Assembly: GCA_033977485.1 (NCBI GenBank)
Contig: CM066991.1
Coordinates: 50,880,850-50,944,849 of the forward strand
DNA: 64,000 nucleotides
Reading direction: 5' to 3'
From: Hydrangea macrophylla
Lineage: Eukaryota > Streptophyta > Magnoliopsida > Cornales > Hydrangeaceae
Shown one piece after another: positions 48,521-58,237 of this stretch; position 1 is the first letter of the stretch; every line of letters begins with the position of its first letter. Below the pieces are notes generated by a model. The model saw nothing but the letters and a program-made list of their open reading frames with translations. It ran no database searches and had not been told where the DNA came from. The position numbers and the translations under genes are program-made.

Positions 48521-49719
48521 AGATTGTTAATTTGGTCCATTTCGAACCTACTAATTGAATCAGACAATGTTATTCCGACTCTCTAAGAACTTCGTTCTTA
48601 AAGAGCCGCGGGGGGTATGTTTGGACCATAAATTATATTTATATGTATCAGTATATAAAGTCATATTATTATATTATATTATTATTATAATTGTCACATG
48701 GAAAACCAATTCAAATTGGTTGGTGGTTACTTGGAAGTTAAGTAAAAGACACTTGGCATCACAAGGGGAGATCAAGATTGGTTACTTGAAGATCAATGGT
48801 GATGATGAAGATGGAAGTTTCTTAAAGACACTTGTCATCATAGGAGCATCACCCACTAATTGGTAGTTGTAGGAATTTGAATTATTAGTTATTATTGTTG
48901 GAGGGAAATGTAATTCAAATTCAAAGTAGTTATAGGTTTGTATCTATAAATACACATGATGTAATCCTTTGTAAGGGTCTTTGACCACACAAACAAATGC
49001 ATTAATATATCTACTTTATTTTCTTCATCTATTCGGCCACCATGGCCATTAGTTTAGGTAATTTAATTTAGCCTAATTAGGAGTAGTGTACCTTTACTTT
49101 GCTTTTACTTACAATTCTTAGGAGTAGGAGTAGTTATAACATAGTTTAATCACTTTGAAGGTATCCTTCGAACTCTCTCTTCTTCTTCTTCTTCTTCTTC
49201 TCCTTCTTCTTTTAGTTTTTTAGTTCATCTCACACGTTTAAAGTCCTTGTTTAAGGCATCGAACGTCACCACAATTTGCTTGGTGAGGCGCAGTTTGGAT
49301 CACACACATTGGCAATTTGCTTGCCTGGCACGCTCGCACACACTTATAAATTTTCCAACCAAACATAAATTCACTAATTAACTTACTTATGGGCCCCGAA
49401 ACACTACCCGACACTAAACTCAGCATTCTACGAAAATTGTAACTCAGTCATACAAATAATCTATCATACAATTTAATTAAAGCTCAAAATGTCATGTCAT
49501 AATAATAATGAAACATTAGAAGTTTTAATAATACAAAAACAATAGGGAAAATATTACTGGTATTATTAACAAATTAAATATGCTTACTAGCAATTTAATT
49601 CATGGGTTCTCCAAACTTAAAATTTTTAAACACGTGTCTTACATAGGCACACTCATATAATATTACTAACTGAAAATAATTATTTACACACTTAGAAATT
49701 TTAGGGTTATTACACTCTA

Positions 49720-51000
49720 TGTCATGTCTTCTTTATATGTGATGCATATTTCATGATGTACTTATCCAGAGAAGATTTACCAAAAATGTTGACCGATGCA
49801 AAGATTCGTTTGCAAGGGTCGAGAAAATGCATTTTTAAATTCCCATGACGAGGGTTAACGCAAATCTGTTGCGAGAACCGAGAATGCAAATCTGTTACAC
49901 TCTTGAAGGATCAACGTAAATCTGTTACGAGGATTGTGAATATAAATCTGTTATATTCCCAAGATGAGGTTTAACGCAAATCTGTTGCGAGAATCGAGAA
50001 TGCAAATCTATTACACTTTGAAGGATCAATGTAAATCTGTTACGAGGTTCGAGAATATAAATCCGTTATATTCCCAAAACGAGGGTTGACGCAAATCTGC
50101 TGCAATAACTGAGAATGCAAATCTGTTACACTCCAAAGGATCAACGTAAATCTGTTACACTCCAAAGGATCAACGTAAATCTGTTATGAGAATCGAGAAT
50201 ATAAATCTGTTATATTCCCAAAACGAGGGTTAACACAAATCTGTTACGAGAACCAAGAATGCAAATCTGTTGCACTCCGAAGGATCAACGTAAATCTGTT
50301 ATGAGGATCGAGAATATAAATTCGTTATATTCCCAAAACGAGAGTTAACGCAAATCTATTGTGATAATCGAGAATGCAAATCTGTTACACTCTGAAGGAT
50401 CAATGTAAATCTGTTACGAGGATCGAGAATATAAATCCGTTATATTCCCAAAACGAGGGTTAATGCAAATCTGTTACGAGAATCGAGAATGCAAATCTGT
50501 TACACTCTGAAGGATCAACATAAATTTGTTACGAGGATCGAGGATGCAAATCCGTTATATTGTCAAGACGAGGTTTAACGCAAATCTATTGCGAGAACTG
50601 AGAATGCAAATCTGTTACACCCTAAAAAGTGGGGTAATCATATTTGGATGAGTCAAGACTCAAAATCATTTCAATTTTCAAAATTTTGGAGCCCACAGAC
50701 TCAAAATATTTTCAATTTTCAAAATTTTGGAGCCCACGGACTCAAAATCGTTTCAATTTTCAAAATTTTGGAGCCCACGGACTCCAAATCATTTCAATTT
50801 TCAGAATTTTGGAGCCCACGGACTCAAAATCATTTCAATTTTCAAAATTTTGGAGCCCACAGACTCTAAATCATTTCAATTTTTAGAATTTTGGAGCCCA
50901 CGGACTCAAAATCATATTAATTTTTAAAATTTGGAGCCCACGGACTCAAAATCATTTCAATTTTCAAAATTTAGAGTCCATAGACTCCAATTTATTTTAA
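49720..51000 (-). repeat. Tat-like 3' UTR with two tandem arrays
   Basis: Array 1 (about 49795-50640) has seven or so units of about 115 bp. Each unit contains four AAATCTGTTRC words roughly 29 bp apart; one unit is longer because a 29-bp piece is doubled near 50122-50180. Array 2 (about 50648-50990) has eight units of 41 bp carrying TTTTGGAGCCCACGGACTC. Ogre/Tat-type retrotransposons are known to have variable 3' UTRs rich in tandem repeats that can seed satellites, and this fits. Confidence 0.8.
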
Positions 51001-51132
51001 CTTCACGAAATCGAAGACCAGTTTGATCCTGAAGAACCCTCTCCGGGGGTCAAAAGCACAATGAGGGTAAAATTTAGGGGTTAGAATTCGATTTTGGGTC
51101 CCATTTTGAATTTTGGGGAAAAGATGAAGGGT

Positions 51133-51295
51133 CTGGTAACCGCCTCAAACGTGGCACACGGTAGAATTTACGGCAGTCCGTGACTACCGTACGGCACTCA
51201 CGGAGTGCAGCTGCGGCATTTAGTGAGTGCCACACGGCAGTTAACCAACTGCCACGCACGAAAATCAAGTGCCGCGTTTGGTGGGCAGCAACTTA
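51133..51295 (+). promoter_or_regulatory. palindrome-rich promoter of the antisense PMD gene
   Basis: Inverted repeats include GCACTC-ACG-GAGTGC, GGCATTTAGTGAGTGCC and GGCAGTTAACCAACTGCC. They crowd 51145-51262, just upstream of a weak TATA (CTTATACC) at 51289-51296 and a CT-rich leader. The words belong to the same family as the palindromes in the Tat-like LTR (GGCACTCAGTGAATGCC type). Confidence 0.5.
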
Positions 51296-51416
51296 TACCG
51301 AGTGTATCAATTCATTTTTCATTCATCCTCTTAATCTCTCTCAATTCAAATCCTCTCTGGAGAAAATTTTCCCCATCCTCCCTTCTCTTTTGTATTGATC
51401 TTCAGCACTCACAGGT

Positions 51417-51515
51417 TTGTTCTGTTTGATCAAAACTTGGATTATTCTCATTATTTTGATTGTTTTCTGAATTTATTCATGAATCTAACCACAAATTCCT
51501 TTTTCTCTTTGACAG
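51417..51515 (+). other. probable 5'-UTR intron of the PMD gene
   Basis: A donor (CTCACAG|GTTTG) and an acceptor (TTCTCTTTGACAG) bracket 99 nt, with the ATG four bases into the next exon (51519). Confidence 0.5.
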
Positions 51516-51518
51516 ATC

Positions 51519-54009
51519 ATGGCGAGCGGTTCTGGCAGTAGGAAGAAGGTGAAGTACTGCACTACTCCCAACCTCGATGCTACACTCTTACTCCGGGACC
51601 CAGACGAGCATTTATCCGCCCGCGCATTCAAGTGCGAGGTAAGCGTGCCCGTCTCTTTTCTCCTTTTGCGATTCTTACGTCGTATGAACTTCATGAATGC
51701 AATGTGTAATCGATGCAACTTCAAATGCCTTATTTCAAACGTAAATGCTATGCTTGTAGCACTCTCGAGCATCTCGAATGCTTTAACCGATGCTCATTCC
51801 ATTTTTTATTTTTTTTATCCTATTTCGTACGAACTTTTATGAATGCGGGGACAAGAAAAATGAATGCTATGCTTATGAATGCTTGGGTGTCCCATCGGTA
51901 TATGCGTACATTCAGTTTCGTTAACTTTTCTCAAAGAATTCTGACTGCGATGTATGCTAATTAAAACCTCGTACACCCCTTAATGAATAATAAACCAGCA
52001 TTCTATACACTTTTGTTATTCATCCTTTATTATTGTTCCCCCTTTTTATTTTTTGTTATTCTGCAAACTTTTCATAACTGTGAAGTCCACGCTCGTGAAG
52101 TTCTCTAAAAAACTATTTTTATTCATCTGTTCCTCATGGTCACGCCATTCTCAAAACATATATCTCAAGAAAAAAATGTAGATACTGTTTCATTATTATT
52201 TATTATTATTATTATATATATATTTTTGTATTTTTTTGTTCTTTTATCTTTCTCTCCATATTTTTGCTTCTTATTTCTTTCTTATTTACTGACATCAAAT
52301 CTTGTGATTCTTTCTTGCAGTTGCAACCCAAGGTGCTAAAGGGGCACTGTAGTCTTGCTCACAGCTTTGAGTGGTACGGAGAGCTGAGTGAGACCGTACA
52401 GGGGTTCATCAGGGCTGCAGGTTTTGGAGACTTCATCAAACTCTTGACGAAGAGCTCTAATGACCTACGACAGATCCACGTGCTAGCGGAGAGGTGGTGG
52501 GATACCACCAACACCTTCCACTTCGACTTTGGGGAGATGACGATGACTCGCTGGACTTCAGCATGATCACCGGGATTCCATTTGGTGGAGAGCTCCTACG
52601 ATATTTGGATGTAGTCACTAAGTGGGACAGGGTGCAGGAGCTACTTAGAGCGGTCCCGATAGAGCCCTTGGTTACGGCCAAGTAGTTCCTTGACACCTTC
52701 AGAGGCCAGCCGGGCTTTACCGATGAGCAGATGGCTCAGGGCTTCTTGATGTACATGCTGGGGTGCTCCCTGTTGAGCACCAAGGGAGACCGGATCTCTG
52801 TGACGCTGGTGGGGTCCTTGGAGCGCATGGACCAGATCTACCAGTATGATTGGGCCGGTGCTGGATTAGCCATCTTATATAGACATATAGGAGAGATATC
52901 CTGGGATCACCCGGCCTCCACTGGCGGTTTCTGGAGGGCTTATCTTTTCTTTTATTTCATTTCCTTTTCTAATCAATTTTCAATGTGATCGTTACACTCC
53001 TCTCTTTCTTGTTTTGCAGATTTGATCCCATGAGTATCTTCACATGATGTTGCCTAGGATGCGACTAGAAGACACCCTTATCATGCCCCAGGGGCTAAAG
53101 TGGGCGAAGGACCGGGTGGGGTAAAAGAACGGGGCCCACAATTTTATCTCATTCAGGAACTTCCTGATGACTTTGCGAGTACAACATGTGGAGTGGCAGC
53201 CCTGGAGGGACGTGCTTCCCGAGGCTCTGGATGGGATACGGTGGTCGGGTGGGTACGACCCGATGAGGATTCTATTGGATGACCCCGAGGCTAGGGAGTG
53301 GTACTTAGGCGAGAAAGTGACCAGGCAGTCACTGATGGCTCCTGATTATTTCGTGCCACATCCCCCTCCTGCTTCCATGAGGGCCATGGATATGTGCTCT
53401 AGGGCTCCCAGCTTACAGCTGGTTTTGAGGGAGTCTCAATTTAGACGCTCGTGGATTCTTCTGATGGATATTCAGCTTTCCGATCTGCGAAGCTGATGAG
53501 GAACTTCCCTTTGATGGAAGTGACTCGGGTGAATCCTCTTTGTTTTTGCACTCTTTCTTCTATTTTTGAGTTTCCAAATATTTCATTATTGATTACATTT
53601 CTTCTATTTACAGCCTGTTCCTGCTGCAACTCGGGCCCCAGCTTTGCCACCTTGGGATTGGAGTATTCGGACCGTTTCTTATGGCGAGCAGGTCATGATT
53701 GAGGTCCCCCGGTACCCCATGGGCGCTCTAGTCATTCCGCTCCAGTACGATCATGTCCCCCGGGACTATGCGGAGGAGGGCCAGCTTTATGCCCATAGCG
53801 TCAGAGAGTGGGTCCACAACCGGGAGTGGAGGGTAAGCTTATAGGACCTTATTTTCGATTCTTACATCCTTATTCTGCTTCCACTAATCCTTTTTCATTG
53901 ATTTTTGCTAAGGCTGACGGGGCATGGGTGACTGCCGAGGCTCAGGCGAGAGCCAGGGTAAGTCGAGTTGACTCCCTTTTATTAACACTTTTCATTTTTA
54001 TTTTAAGAC
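51519..54009 (+). pseudogene. plant mobile domain (PMD) gene, antisense to the Tat-like element, broken
   Basis: It has a multi-exon gene layout. Exon 1 (51519-51638) starts MASGSGSRKKVKYC and ends at GAG|GTAAGC. Exon 2 starts 52321 after TTCTTGCAG. Exon 3 is 53020-53528, exon 4 is 53614-53832 and exon 5 is 53913-53957; coding joins are phase 0. Exon 2 matches the PMD (MAIN/MAIL1-like) domain: LAERWWDTTNTFHFDFGEM, SMITGIPFGG, and YDWAGAGLAILYRHIGE. It is disabled by frameshifts near 52553, 53122 and 53450, a TAG at 52683, a TGA near 53023 and a GC donor after exon 2. LTR C cuts it at 54009. Tat-lineage elements are known to carry antisense extra ORFs between pol and the 3' LTR, and this place and strand agree. 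A captured host gene is the alternative. Confidence 0.75.
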
Positions 54010-54789
54010 TGTCACGCCCCGAGGTACCAAAACTAGGGAAAAATAAATTTCCTTTATGGGTTCGTAGACACGTGACTGGTTGTGAGTGTCACCTGATTGT
54101 CCAAACATGCTTATAACAATAATGTGATATGGGAAAGTGACTAAGTTCAGCGGAAGCAGAAATTTAAAACATCCAAGTCTTACATCAGTAGTATATTACA
54201 GGCCAAAAAGATATCCAAAAGTACATATTACAAGACTAGCTAAACTATTACATCACTAACATAATAATAACAGAACTATAACAAAAGAAAAGCTCCAAAG
54301 TCTTCAGCTGGCAAAACTGTAGCCTTCCTCATAGTAATCTTCACCAGCATAGTCTTCAGTAGTAAAGTCAGCATGTTGATAGCAGTCGGCTCCGTCTAGA
54401 CCTGTAAAGGCTGGACGTGGAAGGTCCAGCGGCATGAAAAGCCGTTAGCGGTTAAGCTAAGTGAGGGTCCCCTTAAGGTTACCACCACTTAAGGTAAGTT
54501 ATTCTTCATCTCTTCTTATTTCTCGAAACCATATCTCGTTCATCATTTCTTATTCTTGATACTATGTCTTGTTCGTCTTTTCTTATTCTCAAAACCATGT
54601 CTTATTTAAACCCAATCATTCCCTTTGAAACTTAACCCTGAATTGAACTGACCAATGATATTGACTGAAAGAAGACTTAATTCCAAACGCATTTACTGGT
54701 TAAGAAAGAACAACACTTAACAATGAATAGTTAACTGTCGCCCAACTGGCACTCAAACTATCGCCCAAATGGCATAAGTGTGCGGGACA

Positions 54790-55030
54790 TTAACAATCTC
54801 TTAGTCCAACACGTCATGCCGATCCTTAGGTCGCCCGCACGTTACCGAACACGTCATGCCGATCCTCAGACCAAGGGTACGGGAAATTAATAATCACTTG
54901 GACGAACATGTCATGCCAATCCTCAGTCCAAGGGTGCGGAAAACTAATCAACTACTTGATCGAACACGCCATGACGATCCTTAGGTCATCAGCACTTGAC
55001 TAAACACGTCATGCCGATCCTCAGATCAAG
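54790..55030. repeat. ACACGTCATGCCGATCC minisatellite in LTR C
   Basis: Five or so units of 45-60 bp carry ACACGTCATGCCGATCCT(C/T)AG followed by TCAAGG-type sequence. Non-coding. Confidence 0.7.
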
Positions 55031-55639
55031 GAACAAAACATAACTCACCAATCGACTCCATGGAATAATCGAGAGACCAACTTTGCAAGAATTTTCCAAA
55101 CACGACACAAAAGTTCACGAATCAACTTTGACCGGTAGTCACACGACTAGAAACGAAACCCAACGTCCCTTATTCGCATTAAATCTATTATTAAAGGTTT
55201 TATCGTTATTTTTCACGTTCGTACGTTTCGTAGTTTAGTTCATTAATATCATCCATTTATAACCATCACTATTTCGCTTTACGTTCGACATTCTGTTTTC
55301 CTCTCAATATACTAATGATGGAAACTTTCCCAATCACTTACCAATCCAATAATCGTGCCATTCAACATACTTATAGTTTGGGTATGAACTTTCCAACGGT
55401 CATTAAACTATATTCATGTAGCTCATGGATTTAATACCAATAAACATATAGATGAAACCCTTAACATGCTCATCTATGTGATAGCACTACCATAGCACAA
55501 GATTTTCATAACAACACAGGTACCGGAAAACTAGCATCAACAATCAACACCATGCATAACAAAACATCATACAAAAAGCTACACAATCTGCCAGGATACA
55601 TTTTCACTGTGTTGACTGAATTAACATGATTTATTTGGA

Positions 55640-56370
55640 CATGATAAATTGTTTTGTAGATCAAACTCAAAACTAAAACATTGTAGATAATAGGAATATA
55701 TTCATGTACAAAAAAAATCTAGCTTCAATTACATTTTTGAGCTACTCAAACTATTTATTTTACAAAACATTTCTTATATCTCAGACTGTTCTATCCCAAA
55801 TTTATAGTACTGCATTGTACGTGAATTTTACCTATTAAGGAGGGGTTTTTAGACTGAGATATAGATGGGTTATTTGTAGATAAATGAGTTAGGTTTCTCC
55901 ACAAAAAAACCTAGCTTAATTCTCATTTTTGAGCTGCACAAACAATCATTTTACTAAACTATGTTCTGCTGAAAATTTCAGTTTCTTAGATTTATAACAC
56001 TGCATTGTACATGCATTTCACCCATAAAGGAGTGATTTCTAGACTGGGATATAGAAGCGTTATTTGTAGATAAATGAGTTAGATTTTACCACAAAAAAAC
56101 CTAGCTTAATTCTGATTTTGGAGGTCATCAAAACATTCATTTTACTAAACTACATTCTGTTGGAAGTTTCTGTTTTCCCAGGTTTATAACACTGCATTGT
56201 ACATGCATTTCATCCATGAAGTAATGATTTCTAGACTAAGCTATAGAAGAGTTATTTGTTGATATATGAGTTAGATTTTTCCACAAAAAAACCTAGCTTA
56301 ATTCGGATTTTTGAGCTGCACAAAACATTCATTTTACTAAACTATGTTCTACTGAAAGTTTCAGTTCTCA
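55640..56370. repeat. ~188-bp tandem repeat in LTR C
   Basis: The landmark CTGCATTGTACATGCATTTC recurs at about 55811, 56000 and 56190, and AAAAAAACCTAGCTTAATT at about 55905, 56093 and 56285. A weaker copy starts near 55640. The units are well preserved. Confidence 0.8.
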
Positions 56371-57111
56371 TATTTATGGATTTGTCTTGCATGTCATGAA
56401 AACTTCAACACAACAACATCAAACTTCTACTAAACATTAATACATACTATATATGTTCTAAATTGAGTTAGATTACTCACAATTTACTCACCAAATCTTG
56501 AAATTGAGCTTGGATGTTGTTTTTGAGCTTAATGGAGCTTGAACTTCAAACTTCAAGGATGAACTTCTTCTTCTTAACTTTTCTTCTCTATTTTTCTCAT
56601 GAACTACCCAAGTCTCCTAATTTTCTCTCCAAAAATTCAGATTATGATCCAACTAAGAGAGTATAGTGTGTGCATGTGCTTGCTTATATAGAATTTTCAT
56701 GTACTAGGTGTCCTTTGCATGTTGCATGCTTAGGACATGTGTCCATTAAGTGGACATGTGTCCAAAGGGATGACATGTGGTTGCCACATGGCCGGCCATG
56801 TGGGCCCACCTTGAGTTGTGTTCCACTTCTTTAGTTTACATGCATAAGTTCCTCGGTATGCGTGTTAGTCTTGAAGTACGTGCAAGCTGGTATTATTTCT
56901 AATGTCCGGGTCTGGGTACGGGACTAAGTTAAATCTTATTATGGTCGAGTCGGTATGGTTACTATAGTCCATATGGTAATACTTCAACACGTCCATACCT
57001 TCACGTAATTAAAATAATAATATAATAATATAGTCGGTCTAATACAGAAATTCAAAAAAGCTGATATTGTAATGACAGAAAATTACAGGTATTACATCTT
57101 CCACCACCTAT

Positions 57112-58080
57112 TAAAGGATTTCGTCCTCGAAATCTAGAGTTTGCTAGGTCTTAGAAAGTACAAGGTACTAATCATATCTCAGATTTTAAGGTTCTGAGGT
57201 TCCTACTAGCTAGCTAATTAGACTTTCTTTGTGGTAGAACCATGTTCTGAATTCCTCATTCTGGACAATCTTTGTGCACACGTCCAGTCTTTCCACAATT
57301 GAAGCACTGCACCTATCAACTTGTGAGGTGTTTTGGTGCATTGCATTCTTTGGAGTGATGTCCAGATATTCCGCAGCCGTCGCAGATATCACGTTGCTTT
57401 GGATTTGTCTCAACGGCAGTCTAATTAACTTTTCTTTCATCATTTCTTCTGCGTCTTTGATCGGCAAGATTCTTACCTCTCAACTTCTTGATGCGATGGT
57501 TGAGAAGTCTAGTTGGTCTCACGATTGTCTTTTATAACTTGTAGGGGTCGTGAATGTATCCCTCAGCATGTTAGTACAAAGAACGTTATAGATTAGCGTA
57601 TCCACTCAAAATGCGTTGTGATCTACTACACTGTTGGTGATAACGTAAGTGAGTTGGTGGGCAATTCAATCGTAAATACTCCGATGTGTCACAGTGATAG
57701 CTTCCTTTCTTTTGGTCTAATAGCACGTTACCTCGAGCGATCGATATTTTAATGGTACTTTATCTTCGACTTTAAACTGTAGGTTTTTCCTTCATTTATG
57801 ATCTTTATGACGTGATGATGATTAACATGGCCTTCTATATAGAATCTCAAGTGACGTCATGCCTATGCTTGACTTTGTCGTAGTTGGCGAACATTTTGAT
57901 CAGCGACGAGTGGGTTCTCTCGTATTTTTGTTCCGGATACGCCACAAGCTTTCATAATTGATGGTGTAAGCTTTTCCATGTGTCTCTGATGTTCTTGATG
58001 ATGTGAGTTGGTGAGATGTCTTCTATCGTTAGGTTAGCTCGTCTGGTTTGACCGTTAGTCTACAGGTGGGATACGATACT
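57112..58080 (-). pseudogene. chromovirus C integrase end plus misplaced Gag-type zinc knuckles
   Basis: Read on the minus strand from 58075, a decayed NGQT stretch of the integrase core is followed by GMTSLEILYRRP (near 57840) and NLQFKVEDKVPLK (near 57770). HRIKKLRGKNL of the C-terminal domain lies near 57500. In that same frame comes a perfect CCHC knuckle, CDGCGISGHHSKEC. After stops there is a second, CFNCGKTGRVHKDC, with Arg for His, and then the usual pol tail. Numerous stops make it non-functional. Two adjacent knuckles are typical of Gypsy Gag, which should lie upstream of pol, so a rearrangement is likely. Confidence 0.68.
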
Positions 58081-58237
58081 CGTTGTATACTTATAGTTAC
58101 TAATTGCCGAATTATTGTACCTCTACAATAATATATATATATCGGAACACTAATCATTATAATAATACTAGATACACAAAACTAGATTCATTAATAAGTT
58201 AAAATTTTGCATAATCGATTGCATAGGTTGTATCAAC
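58081..58237. other. chromovirus C remnant, no feature recognised
   Basis: An AT-rich stretch with an (AT)n run lies between the integrase remnant and Copia-3. The last bases TCAAC (58233-58237) are the probable left TSD of Copia-3. Confidence 0.4.

Larger units (their letters stand above)
46007..49365 (+). mobile_element. non-autonomous LTR element (LARD/TRIM-like), 3359 bp
   Basis: The LTRs at 46007-46747 (741 bp) and 48618-49365 (748 bp) have TGTTTGG/CCAAACA ends. The size difference is mostly two extra TTC units near 49180. A PBS-like sequence (TGGCACGCCCGGTGGGAC) starts at 46752, and a G-rich tract (GCCGCGGGGGGTA) precedes the 3' LTR. The internal 1.87 kb holds a short ORF and a tandem array but no protease, RT or integrase, so movement would need another element's enzymes. 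The LTRs are very similar, so the insertion is fairly recent. Confidence 0.9.
43570..49714 (-). mobile_element. solo LTR D (chromovirus-like), carrying a nested non-autonomous element
   Basis: On the minus strand it runs from TGTAATAACCC at 49714 to GGGGTGTTACA at 43570 and is flanked by CTCTA. Leaving out the nested element and one copy of its TSD, the LTR is about 2.78 kb with no coding domain. A TATA-like TTTTATAAAC is near 45848-45858. A (CT)n run on the + strand (45711-45768) would be a GA run in the transcript. Confidence 0.8.
54010..57096 (-). mobile_element. 3' LTR of chromovirus C
   Basis: It is 3087 bp. The minus strand starts TGTAATACC at 57096, beside a GGTGGTGGAAGA purine tract, and ends GGGGCGTGACA at 54010. 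TATA (TTCTATATAAG) is at 56683-56693. Upstream lie ACATGT-type palindromes and a perfect 20-bp palindrome at 56784-56803. It holds about four 188-bp units at 55640-56370 and an ACACGTCATGCCGATCC minisatellite at about 54790-55030. The TGGAC/GTCCA inverted repeat is at 54412-54428. Its outer end cuts the PMD gene, with possible TSD AAGAC (54005-54009), whose partner is outside the window. Confidence 0.82.

Noticed and set aside
49795..50640. Regular repeats that might suggest a CRISPR array
   Set aside because: Plant retrotransposon context, no unique spacers between repeats, and a nested 29/115-bp periodicity typical of satellites.
50644..50927. Three overlapping + strand ORFs of 66-80 residues with repeated Phe/Trp words
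   Set aside because: They are the 41-bp array read in all three frames. Since 41 is not a multiple of 3, the frames rotate and no stop falls in the unit.
51074..51268. Minus-strand ORF over the promoter of the PMD gene
   Set aside because: It overlaps the inverted repeats and has no recognisable domain.
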